This document shows, one piece after another, positions 1-5,292 of a DNA stretch of 5,292 nucleotides (position 1 is its first letter; each line of letters opens with the position of its first letter). The stretch is from contig JAICVP010000151.1 in assembly GCA_025935275.1 (NCBI GenBank), forward strand, positions 1 through 5,292, written 5' to 3'. Under the pieces are notes generated by a model, which had not been told where the DNA came from, made no database searches, and was given only the letters and a program-made list of their open reading frames with translations. The stretch comes from Thermoleophilia bacterium. GTDB taxonomy: Bacteria > Actinomycetota > Thermoleophilia > Gaiellales > Gaiellaceae. A program made the translations under genes and the position numbers.

Positions 1-1
1 C

Positions 2-370
2 TGGGTCGAGCGGGACGAGCTGCCGGCGCTCGTCTTCGAGCACGACATCTGCCTGGGGATCTTCAGCCCGGGCGCGAAGGGCATGCGCGTGATCCCCAAC
101 AAGGTCTTCCAGGGCGCGGCGGCCGGCTGTGCCATCGTCACGTCCGACTCCGTCTCCCAGCGGGAAGCGCTCGGCGATGCGGCGCGCTTCGTCGAGCCGG
201 GAGACCCGCAGGCCGTCGCCGACGCGCTCCGCTGGCTCATCGCCGACCGCGAGCGCGTGTGGAGCCTCCGCCAGGCCGCCTACCGCCGGGCCGTCGAGGC
301 GTTCGCGCCCGCAGCGGTCGTCGAGCCGCTGCACCTCCGGCTTCAGGCCGGAGTCCGAAAGCGCCGATAG
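2..370 (+). CDS. Glycosyltransferase, GT-B fold (GT4-like), C-terminal fragment
   Basis: This is the last 122 residues of a glycosyltransferase whose N-terminus lies before the window; the reading frame is open from base 2. The visible part is the nucleotide-sugar-binding half of a GT-B enzyme. It contains an IPNKVFQGAAAGCAIVTSDS segment (the position of the usual K/E-x-EAMA-x-G-P-V-V-x-T/S motif), then REALGDAARFVEPGDPQAVADAL, the typical GT4 run of loop plus helix before the C-terminal helix. The glutamate that commonly sits in this loop is absent here (K-V-F-Q), which is seen in some sub-branches. The enzyme would transfer a sugar from an NDP-sugar to a lipid-linked or surface glycan at the cytoplasmic face of the membrane; donor and acceptor cannot be read. 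The next gene begins 10 nt after its stop on the same strand, so the two are probably co-transcribed. The family call is fairly secure and the substrate unknown. Confidence 0.8.
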   Translation, partial: WVERDELPALVFEHDICLGIFSPGAKGMRVIPNKVFQGAAAGCAIVTSDSVSQREALGDAARFVEPGDPQAVADALRWLIADRERVWSLRQAAYRRAVEAFAPAAVVEPLHLRLQAGVRKRR

Positions 371-380
371 CGTTCGCGGA

Positions 381-1499
381 ATGCGCGTCCTCATCACCGG
401 AGGAGCCGGCTTCATCGGCTCGCACCTCGCCGACCGGCTCCTGGCCGAGGGGCACGAGGTGCGCGCGCTGGACGACCTCGACCCGCAGGTGCACGCAGGC
501 GGCGAACGGCCCGACTACCTCGATCCCGCAATCGAGCTCATCGTCGCCGACGTCCGCGACCGCCCCGCGCTCGGCAAGGCGATGGACGACGTCGACGCGG
601 TCGTGCACTTCGCCGCCGCGGTGGGAGTGGGGCAGTCCATGTACGAGATCGAGCGGTACACGTCGATCAACTCGCTCGGCTGCGCAGTCGTCCTCGAGGA
701 GGCGGTCGCGCGCCGCGACCGGATCCAGAAGCTGCTCGTCGCGTCGTCCATGTCGATCTACGGCGAGGGCCAGCACGCCAACCCGAACACCGGGGAGCAC
801 GGCCTCGCGCCCGGACTGCGGCCCGAGGCGCAGCTCGCCCGGCGCGAATGGGACGTGCTCGCCGAGGACGGCACGCCGCTCGTCCCGGAACCCACCTCGG
901 AGGACAAGCCGCTGCGGCCGACCTCGGTCTACGCCGTCGGCAAGCGCGACCACGAGGAGCTGACGCTGGCCGTAGGCGCCGCCTACGGGATCCCGGCCGT
1001 CGCCCTCCGCTTCTTCAACGTCTACGGCGCGCGCCAGGCGCTCTCGAACCCGTACACGGGCGTCGCCGCGATCTTCGCGTCACGCCTGATGAGCGGCGCG
1101 CAGCCGCTCGTCTTCGAGGACGGGCACCAGACGCGCGACTTCATCGACGTGCGCGACATCACGCGGGCCTGCTCGATGGCGCTCGGGAGCGACACGGCTG
1201 ACGGCCGCGCGCTCAACGTCGGCACCGGCAAGCCGACCTCCGTGCTCGACGTTGCCGCCGCGCTCGCCAAGGGCCTCGGTGTCGAGCTCGAGCCGCGGAT
1301 CCTCGGCGAATTCCGGGCCGGCGACATTCGGCACTGCTACGCGGACACGCGGCTTGCCGAGGAGCTCCTGGGCTTCCAGGCCGAGATCGCCTTCGAGGAG
1401 GGCATGCGCGACCTCCTCGCCTGGCTCGAGACGCAGGAGGCGACCGACCAGGTCGACGCCGCCTACAGCGCTCTCGCCGAGCGCAAGCTCACGCGCTAG
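381..1499 (+). CDS. NAD-dependent sugar-nucleotide epimerase, extended SDR (dTDP-L-rhamnose 4-epimerase-like)
   Basis: A complete 372-residue extended short-chain dehydrogenase/reductase. The N-terminal Rossmann motif TGGAGFIGSHL is at residues 6-16. Asp31 at the end of the second strand favours NAD(H). The catalytic set is Ser122/Ser123 (ASSMSIYG) with Tyr184-x3-Lys188 (SVYAVGK). RFFNVYGARQALSNPYTGVAAIF and the later DFIDVRDI are substrate-domain motifs. The sequence resembles a subgroup often annotated as dTDP-L-rhamnose 4-epimerase, which interconverts dTDP-L-rhamnose and dTDP-6-deoxy-L-talose; another NDP-hexose 4-epimerase role is possible. Residues 131-180 form an insertion between the catalytic Ser and Tyr. 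From memory, relatives carry two CxxC-like pairs there; this protein has no cysteine in it. ATG 381 is chosen because the Rossmann motif follows at once. There is no proper Shine-Dalgarno sequence, and the start lies 10 nt after the glycosyltransferase stop, so translation may be coupled. Family assignment is strong and substrate assignment moderate. Confidence 0.9.
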   Translation: MRVLITGGAGFIGSHLADRLLAEGHEVRALDDLDPQVHAGGERPDYLDPAIELIVADVRDRPALGKAMDDVDAVVHFAAAVGVGQSMYEIERYTSINSLGCAVVLEEAVARRDRIQKLLVASSMSIYGEGQHANPNTGEHGLAPGLRPEAQLARREWDVLAEDGTPLVPEPTSEDKPLRPTSVYAVGKRDHEELTLAVGAAYGIPAVALRFFNVYGARQALSNPYTGVAAIFASRLMSGAQPLVFEDGHQTRDFIDVRDITRACSMALGSDTADGRALNVGTGKPTSVLDVAAALAKGLGVELEPRILGEFRAGDIRHCYADTRLAEELLGFQAEIAFEEGMRDLLAWLETQEATDQVDAAYSALAERKLTR

Positions 1500-1526
1500 A
1501 ACGGCCTTTCGATGTTTGCGCAGAGC

Positions 1527-1547
1527 AGACGCATCAGAAGAGCGTCT
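1527..1547. other. Small stem-loop between convergent genes
   Basis: AGACGC (1527-1532) can pair with GCGTCT (1542-1547) around a 9-nt loop. The structure covers the stop codon of the repeat-protein gene and part of the 34-nt gap to the epimerase stop. Convergent genes often share a terminator at this place, but no T-run follows on either strand, so intrinsic termination is doubtful. Confidence 0.25.
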
Positions 1548-2571
1548 CTATGCTGACAACGCGATCGAGTCCAACATCGACCCGGGCGCGGTCGTCCTTG
1601 CCTCGGCCGCCGTCGACCACGTCTCGCTGGCCGTCCCGAGCGAAGATCGTGTCCGGTCCCTGACCGCCGGAGGCGCTGTCCTTGCCGGCTCCGGGGAGCA
1701 ATTCGTCGGCGCCCCCACTGCCGAAGAGGGAATCCCTTCCGCCAAATCCGCGCAGTGTGTCGTCGCCGCCTTCCCCCCAGAGCGCCTCACCGCGATCACC
1801 CCCGAAGATGATGTCGTCGCCGTTGGCGGCATGGACGAGCCCGTGCAGCGCCTCGATGTGGATGACGTCGGGGCCTGCTCCGCCGAAGATCCAGCCGGCC
1901 TCGGTGTGGCGGAGGATGGACAGGTGGTCGGCACCATCCCCGCCTTCCAGCCTCGTTCTTTGCTGTACGGCCGCTGAGTCTAGAACCGTCATTGTGTCGT
2001 TGCCCTGTCCGCCGTCCACCCCGATCGCCTCGCTCGAGACGTTGTCCCCTTCGCCCGCCTCGCCGTCGTTCGCGAGGTCGTCGCCGATCGTCACGGTGAG
2101 TGGATTCGTCCGCGTGTGGTAGTCGACGGTCACAGCGCCCTCGAACGTGTCGGCGCCCGCGCCGCCGTCGACGAAGTTGTTGTAGATCGCGCCGCCCGCG
2201 ATGAGCTCGTCGTCGCCCGCCTCGCCGTCGATGTCGACTGAGCCGAGCGTGCCGGGGAGCACGTTGACGTAGTCGCCCTGGTCGCCGGCGGCGATCCGCA
2301 GCCAGAGGTTTGCTTGCTTCTTGACCGTGGCCGCGCAGAACCCTTCGTTCGGAGCCGGCGCCGTGCAACCCGCGCCGGCGGTCACGGTCGCCCCGGTGTC
2401 GATCACGCGCACTCCGGTGGAATCGGTCGACACGAAGATCCTGTTCGTCTCCCCGGGGTCGGCGTCGTAGCGAAGGGTGAAGGCGTCGATCCGGGAGAGC
2501 GTGCCCGCCTGCGCGACACCGGCTCCGCCAAGCGCCGCCGCGATCGCGGCCGCAGCCACAAGACACCGCAT
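1534..2571 (-). CDS. Secreted calcium-binding RTX-like repeat protein
   Basis: A 345-residue protein. Residues 1-22 form a Sec signal peptide: Arg2, a run of Ala/Leu/Val, and a likely cleavage site after AQA. Residues 23-110 are a beta-rich N-terminal part with two cysteines (Cys69 and Cys79) that could form a disulfide outside the cell. From about residue 113 to 327 there are glycine/aspartate-rich nonapeptide-like repeats of the GGxGxDxx type, for example GEAGDDELI, GGAGADTFE, GGQGNDTMT, GGAGPDVIH, GEGGDDTLR, GSGGADELL and GGQGPDTIF. These match the haemolysin-type calcium-binding repeat that folds as a Ca2+-filled beta-roll. A VDYHTRTNPLTVTIGDD stretch followed by ANDGEAGEGDNV (150-178) is a non-repeat module I associate with actinobacterial proteins of this class. 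No enzymatic domain, membrane anchor or sorting signal is visible. With a Sec signal, type I secretion is unlikely. Role unknown; adhesive, structural or calcium-storing functions are all possible. No Shine-Dalgarno precedes ATG 2571. Confidence 0.87.
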   Translation of the reverse strand: MRCLVAAAAIAAALGGAGVAQAGTLSRIDAFTLRYDADPGETNRIFVSTDSTGVRVIDTGATVTAGAGCTAPAPNEGFCAATVKKQANLWLRIAAGDQGDYVNVLPGTLGSVDIDGEAGDDELIAGGAIYNNFVDGGAGADTFEGAVTVDYHTRTNPLTVTIGDDLANDGEAGEGDNVSSEAIGVDGGQGNDTMTVLDSAAVQQRTRLEGGDGADHLSILRHTEAGWIFGGAGPDVIHIEALHGLVHAANGDDIIFGGDRGEALWGEGGDDTLRGFGGRDSLFGSGGADELLPGAGKDSASGGQGPDTIFARDGQRDVVDGGRGKDDRARVDVGLDRVVSIETLF

Positions 2572-2577
2572 ACGCCC

Positions 2578-2583
2578 AACGTA
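2578..2583 (-). promoter_or_regulatory. Possible -10 element for a leaderless repeat-protein mRNA
   Basis: On the minus strand TACGTT (TANNNT type) ends 6 nt before the ATG at 2571, which would put the transcription start at or next to the start codon. No convincing -35 is present, since the terminator-like hairpin occupies that region. Placement and the missing ribosome site are the only support, so chance is a real alternative. Confidence 0.22.
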
Positions 2584-2586
2584 GCC

Positions 2587-2623
2587 GAAAGCGGCGGCGC
2601 CTACTACCTCGGGCGCCGCCGCT
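2587..2623 (-). terminator. Intrinsic terminator-like hairpin after the MFS gene
   Basis: 2590-2601 (AGCGGCGGCGCC) is the exact reverse complement of 2612-2623, giving a 12-bp, almost all-GC stem, with a possible T-G wobble next to it and a loop of 8-10 nt. Read on the minus strand it begins 11 nt after the MFS stop codon and is followed by TTTCGG, a short T-run. The stem is strong but the T tract weak. It probably ends the pump transcript, and it stands only 18 nt before the repeat-protein start codon. Confidence 0.6.
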
Positions 2624-2633
2624 CATTTCAGCG

Positions 2634-4052
2634 CTACGCAGCCTGCTCGAAGGCCAGTTCGGGCTCGGCCGCGACCGCTTCGGCCTCCCGCTTCTTCCGC
2701 GGGACGAAGAGGGCCGCGATCGCTCCCGCTCCGACGATGGCCGCGCCGACCCAGAGCGCGGGCGTGAGGCCGTCCACGTAGGTCGCGGGCGACTCGTAGC
2801 CGCCGTACTGAGAGAAGATCGAGGCGAGGACGGCGACCCCGAAGACGCCGCCGAGCTCGCGGATGGCGTTGTTCGCGCCCGACGCCTTGCCCTCTTCCTC
2901 GCGCCTGACGCTGGAGAGGACGACGTTGGCCACCGGCGCGAAGAAGAGCGCCATCCCGATTCCCGAGATCACGAACGCGGGCACGAGGCTCGAGTACGCC
3001 ACCGTCGGGCTGGTGATCGACGCGAGCCACGCCAGGCCGACGGCCTGCATCCCGAGGCCCGTCGCCATGAGCGGCCGCCCGCCGATCCGGTCGGAGAGCG
3101 CGCCGGCCAGCGGCGCGATGAAGATCGGCATCGCCGTCCACGGCAGCGTCCTGATGCCGGCGTCGAGGGGCGAGTACCCCTGCACGGTCTGCAGGAACTG
3201 AGCGAGCAGGAAGATCGAGCCGAACATCCCGAAGAACATGAAGAGGGATGCGACGTTCGTTGCCGCGAACGTCCTGTTCCGGAAGAAGCGCATCGGCAGC
3301 ATCGGGGACTCGGTGCGGAGCTCCCAGAGAACGAACGCCGCGAGGAAGGCCAGCCCCAGGGTGATCGACCCGAGGATCTCGAAGCTGCCCCAGCCGACCG
3401 CGTTGCCGCGGACGAGCCCGAGCACGATGCCGAAGAGCCCGATGCTCGCCAGGCCGAGGCCGGGCAGGTCGAGCCGCGAGTCGGGGCCGTAGGACTCCTT
3501 CAGGCGGTTCCAGGCCAGCGGCACGAGCACGAGACCGATCGGCACGTTGAGCCAGAAGATCCACTGCCACGAAAGCCCTTCGACGACCGCGCCGCCGATC
3601 ACCGGGCCCAGCGCGACGCCGAGACCGCCGATGCCGCCCCAGGCGCCCAGCGCGAGCCCGCGCTTCGCGGGCGGCACCGCGGCGGAGAGGATCGTCAGCG
3701 TCAGCGGGGTGACAATCGCGCCGCCCAGCCCTTGCACCGCGCGAGCCGCGATCAGCGTCTCGACGTTCGGGGCGAGCGCCGCCGCCGCCGAGGCAAGGGT
3801 GAAGATCCCGAGCCCGATCACGAAGAGCCGCCGCCGGCCGAAGCGGTCGCCGAGCGCGGCTCCGGTGAGGAGCAGCACGGCGAAGGTCAGCGTGTAGGCA
3901 TTGACCGTCCATTCGAGGTCTTCGATCGAAGCCCCGAGGTCGAGACGGATGCTCGGCAGCGCCATCGTGACGACGAGGTTGTCGAGCGTGACCATGAACA
4001 GCGCGATCGACGTGATCACGAAAGTCCAGATGGTGGTTGTCCTTGCGCTCAT
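2634..4052 (-). CDS. MFS multidrug efflux transporter, DHA2 family (EmrB/QacA-like, 14 TM)
   Basis: A 472-residue integral inner-membrane protein, the normal length for 14-TM proton-driven drug antiporters. Visible signatures are LDNLVVTMALP (residues 23-33, the DHA2 motif in TM1), GDRFGRRR (68-75, MFS motif A in the TM2-3 loop), RAVQGLGGA (104-112, motif B with its charged Arg in TM4), GVALGPVIGG (145-154, antiporter motif C in TM5), and WQWIFWLNVPIG (162-173, a hallmark of DHA2 pumps). A second GALSDRIGGRP motif-A copy lies in the C-terminal half. The tail is hydrophilic (PRKKREAEA onward) and cytoplasmic. It should export toxic compounds; substrate not readable, and export of a native metabolite cannot be excluded. 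ATG 4052 is chosen over an upstream in-frame TTG at 4067 because GGAGGT sits 7 nt before the ATG and the TTG reading would translate that ribosome site. The adjacent TetR gene and the operator upstream suggest drug-inducible repression. Confidence 0.93.
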   Translation of the reverse strand: MSARTTTIWTFVITSIALFMVTLDNLVVTMALPSIRLDLGASIEDLEWTVNAYTLTFAVLLLTGAALGDRFGRRRLFVIGLGIFTLASAAAALAPNVETLIAARAVQGLGGAIVTPLTLTILSAAVPPAKRGLALGAWGGIGGLGVALGPVIGGAVVEGLSWQWIFWLNVPIGLVLVPLAWNRLKESYGPDSRLDLPGLGLASIGLFGIVLGLVRGNAVGWGSFEILGSITLGLAFLAAFVLWELRTESPMLPMRFFRNRTFAATNVASLFMFFGMFGSIFLLAQFLQTVQGYSPLDAGIRTLPWTAMPIFIAPLAGALSDRIGGRPLMATGLGMQAVGLAWLASITSPTVAYSSLVPAFVISGIGMALFFAPVANVVLSSVRREEEGKASGANNAIRELGGVFGVAVLASIFSQYGGYESPATYVDGLTPALWVGAAIVGAGAIAALFVPRKKREAEAVAAEPELAFEQAA

Positions 4053-4059
4053 CTCACCT

Positions 4060-4065
4060 ACCTCC
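4060..4065 (-). promoter_or_regulatory. Ribosome binding site that fixes the MFS start
   Basis: GGAGGT on the minus strand, 7 nt before ATG 4052. It is the only strong Shine-Dalgarno in the window, and it rules against the upstream TTG 4067 start, whose first codons overlap it. Confidence 0.85.
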
Positions 4066-4071
4066 AAAGTA

Positions 4072-4087
4072 GTAAGTAGTCACTCAC
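4072..4087. promoter_or_regulatory. Probable TetR operator upstream of the MFS gene
   Basis: The top strand reads GTAAGTAGTCACTCAC, an imperfect dyad GTAAGT-N4-ACTCAC in which 5 of 6 half-site positions are symmetric. The same 12 half-site bases with the same spacing and orientation occur at 4676-4691 over the regulator's own promoter. The site begins 19 bases upstream of the pump ATG, just ahead of its ribosome site, where a bound repressor would block initiation. Binding by the adjacent TetR protein is inferred from position and repetition. Confidence 0.65.
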
Positions 4088-4096
4088 AACGAGTCG

Positions 4097-4121
4097 AAAA
4101 AAACACGCGCCTCTAGGGCGC
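4097..4121 (-). terminator. Likely intrinsic terminator of the tetR gene
   Basis: GCGCC (minus strand, from 4121) pairs with GGCGC (ending 4107) around a 5-nt loop that holds the tetR stop codon region. After GTGT comes a run of seven T (4103-4097). The stem is only 5 bp, but it is all G/C, and the T7 run is exceptional in such GC-rich DNA. It would separate tetR from MFS transcription. Confidence 0.5.
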
Positions 4122-4670
4122 CTCCTGCATGCAGCCCTTGAGGAAGTTCTGCGCCCACGGCAGGTCGAGCGCGGCCAGGTCCATCGCGGCTGCCACGTTG
4201 ATCAGCATCCCTGTCTTGAAGAACTCCTGCACCTTCTCGGAGTCGCCGCCCGAGACGCTCTCGACGAACTTGTAGATCGCTGCGAATTCCTCGCGCACGA
4301 CCTTGCGCACGTCCGCGTCCTCACACGCTGCGTAGGCCTGCATCTGGAACATGAGCGTCGAGCGATCGCGCCGCACGTCGCCGTAGGCGTGGCCCATGGA
4401 GAGGAAGACGTCGTCCTCGGGATCGCGCGCGGCCGCCTCCTGGAAGACGGCGAGCACCTCGCGGAAGCCGCGGCGGACCGTCTCGAGGAAGAGCTCCTTC
4501 TTCGTGCCGAAGAGGCGGAAGACGTACGGCTGCGAGACGCCGGCGCGGCGGGCGATGTCCTCGGTGGACGTGCCGTGCAGGCCGCCGATCGCGAACTCGA
4601 CGCGGGCCGCCTCGATGATCTCCTCGCGGCGCACGTCTGCGCTCTTTCGGGTCTGGGTCTCCGTTACCAC
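4113..4670 (-). CDS. TetR-family transcriptional regulator
   Basis: A 185-residue repressor from GTG 4670 (192 residues from the alternative GTG 4691). Residues 13-61 form the TetR_N DNA-binding domain: helix 1 RREEIIEAARVEFAIGGLHG, then TSTEDIARRAGVSQPYVFRLF, the helix-turn-helix with its recognition helix around SQPYVFRLF, then the conserved GTKKELF. The remainder is helical and variable, as expected of a ligand-binding and dimerisation domain. The family usually represses an adjacent pump and releases DNA when a pump substrate binds. The MFS gene follows on the same strand after 60 nt, and both genes carry the same operator-like sequence. GTG 4670 is preferred because a TTGACA-17-TAACTT promoter would start transcription at about that base, and GTG 4691 would lie within the promoter and operator. 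Neither start has a Shine-Dalgarno. The family call is very secure; the ligand is unknown. Confidence 0.92.
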   Translation of the reverse strand: MVTETQTRKSADVRREEIIEAARVEFAIGGLHGTSTEDIARRAGVSQPYVFRLFGTKKELFLETVRRGFREVLAVFQEAAARDPEDDVFLSMGHAYGDVRRDRSTLMFQMQAYAACEDADVRKVVREEFAAIYKFVESVSGGDSEKVQEFFKTGMLINVAAAMDLAALDLPWAQNFLKGCMQEAP

Positions 4671-4675
4671 GGGTC

Positions 4676-4691
4676 GTAAGTTACTACTCAC
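4676..4691. promoter_or_regulatory. Probable TetR operator over the tetR promoter
   Basis: The top strand reads GTAAGTTACTACTCAC, sharing GTAAGT-N4-ACTCAC with the site before the pump. A further half-site, ACTTAC at 4690-4695, is the exact reverse complement of GTAAGT (4676-4681) with an 8-base gap, so the region could hold overlapping sites. It covers the -10 and most of the spacer of the tetR promoter, consistent with autorepression. It may also affect the divergent decarboxylase gene starting about 43 bases away. Confidence 0.65.
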
Positions 4692-4706
4692 TTACTACGC
4701 TGTCAA
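4678..4706 (-). promoter_or_regulatory. tetR promoter, sigma-70 type
   Basis: On the minus strand a perfect -35 TTGACA (4706-4701), a 17-base spacer, and TAACTT (4683-4678) as -10 (TA...T conserved, 3 of 6 overall). Seven bases later comes the GTG at 4670, giving a predicted start at or beside the codon and hence a leaderless message. The -35 and spacing are strong, the -10 moderate. Confidence 0.6.
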
Positions 4707-4729
4707 GGACGAAGTGCGAACGGCCGAAC

Positions 4730-4733
4730 TAAC

Positions 4734-4735
<2 letters not shown>
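4730..4735 (+). promoter_or_regulatory. Possible -10 element for the decarboxylase gene
   Basis: TAACAT matches TATAAT at 4 of 6 positions and ends 7 bases before an in-frame GTG at 4743. This mirrors the spacing proposed for tetR. No good -35 is seen 17 bases upstream (GGACGA). If real, the outer ATG at 4734 would not be transcribed. Weak evidence. Confidence 0.22.

Positions 4736-5292
<557 letters not shown>

Noticed and set aside
237..953. Minus-strand open frame opposite the glycosyltransferase and epimerase genes
   Set aside because: It is antisense to two well-supported genes, with low-complexity composition and no recognisable motif.
1252..1977. Plus-strand open frame across the end of the epimerase and the repeat-protein gene
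   Set aside because: It begins inside the epimerase in another frame and its second half is the antisense of the glycine/aspartate repeats; no family features.
1560..2240. DNA-level repetition within the repeat-protein gene as a possible CRISPR or tandem repeat array
   Set aside because: The repetition is at protein level (GGxGxD units) with variable codons and no identical repeat/spacer pattern.
2623..3912. Long minus-strand open frame overlapping the MFS gene in another frame
   Set aside because: Its product is arginine/alanine-rich without any domain, as expected for a frame-shifted reading of GC-rich coding DNA; the MFS frame has all family motifs.
4053..4067. TTG 4067 as start of the MFS protein (five extra residues)
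   Set aside because: Those codons contain the GGAGGT ribosome site that serves ATG 4052 at ideal spacing.
1534..4691. Recent horizontal transfer of the middle block
   Set aside because: No mobile genes, flanking repeats or clear shift in base or codon use are visible, so opposite orientation alone is not enough.

Overview
The window is GC-rich DNA with G/C-ending codons throughout and several genes that lack a Shine-Dalgarno sequence. Together with the style of the secreted repeat protein, this suggests a high-GC actinobacterium, possibly of the Thermoleophilia (Gaiellales/Solirubrobacterales) type. The lineage is inferred from protein style; there is no rRNA or other marker to fix it.

Layout. 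Left (2-1499, + strand): the C-terminal end of a GT-B glycosyltransferase, followed after 10 nt by a complete NAD-dependent extended-SDR sugar-nucleotide epimerase of the dTDP-L-rhamnose 4-epimerase-like subgroup. Middle (1534-4670, all - strand): in transcription order, a TetR-family regulator, a DHA2-type (EmrB/QacA-like, 14-TM) MFS efflux pump, and a secreted calcium-binding repeat (RTX-like) protein. Right (4734 to the edge, + strand): the N-terminal half of a UDP-glucuronate decarboxylase (UDP-xylose synthase). The + strand genes therefore look like one cell-surface polysaccharide or glycoconjugate locus, with a three-gene block of opposite orientation lying inside it.

How the genes may work together. 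The TetR-MFS pair looks like a classical self-regulating drug-efflux module. The same 12 half-site bases, GTAAGT-N4-ACTCAC, occur in front of both genes (4072-4087 before the pump and 4676-4691 over the regulator's promoter). This is the best regulatory signal in the window. tetR has a TTGACA-17-TAACTT promoter placed so that transcription would begin at or next to a GTG codon, which points to a leaderless mRNA. The pump has a strong GGAGGT ribosome site instead. A stem plus T7 tract after tetR and a strong GC hairpin after the pump suggest separate transcription units. The repeat protein has no visible functional link to the pump.

No clearly new multi-gene system is visible. The points most worth checking are the shared operator, the leaderless starts, and a cysteine-free version of an insertion in the epimerase that I recall as usually cysteine-bearing. 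No tRNA, rRNA, CRISPR array, insertion sequence or attachment site was recognised, and no gene-free stretch exceeds 300 bases.
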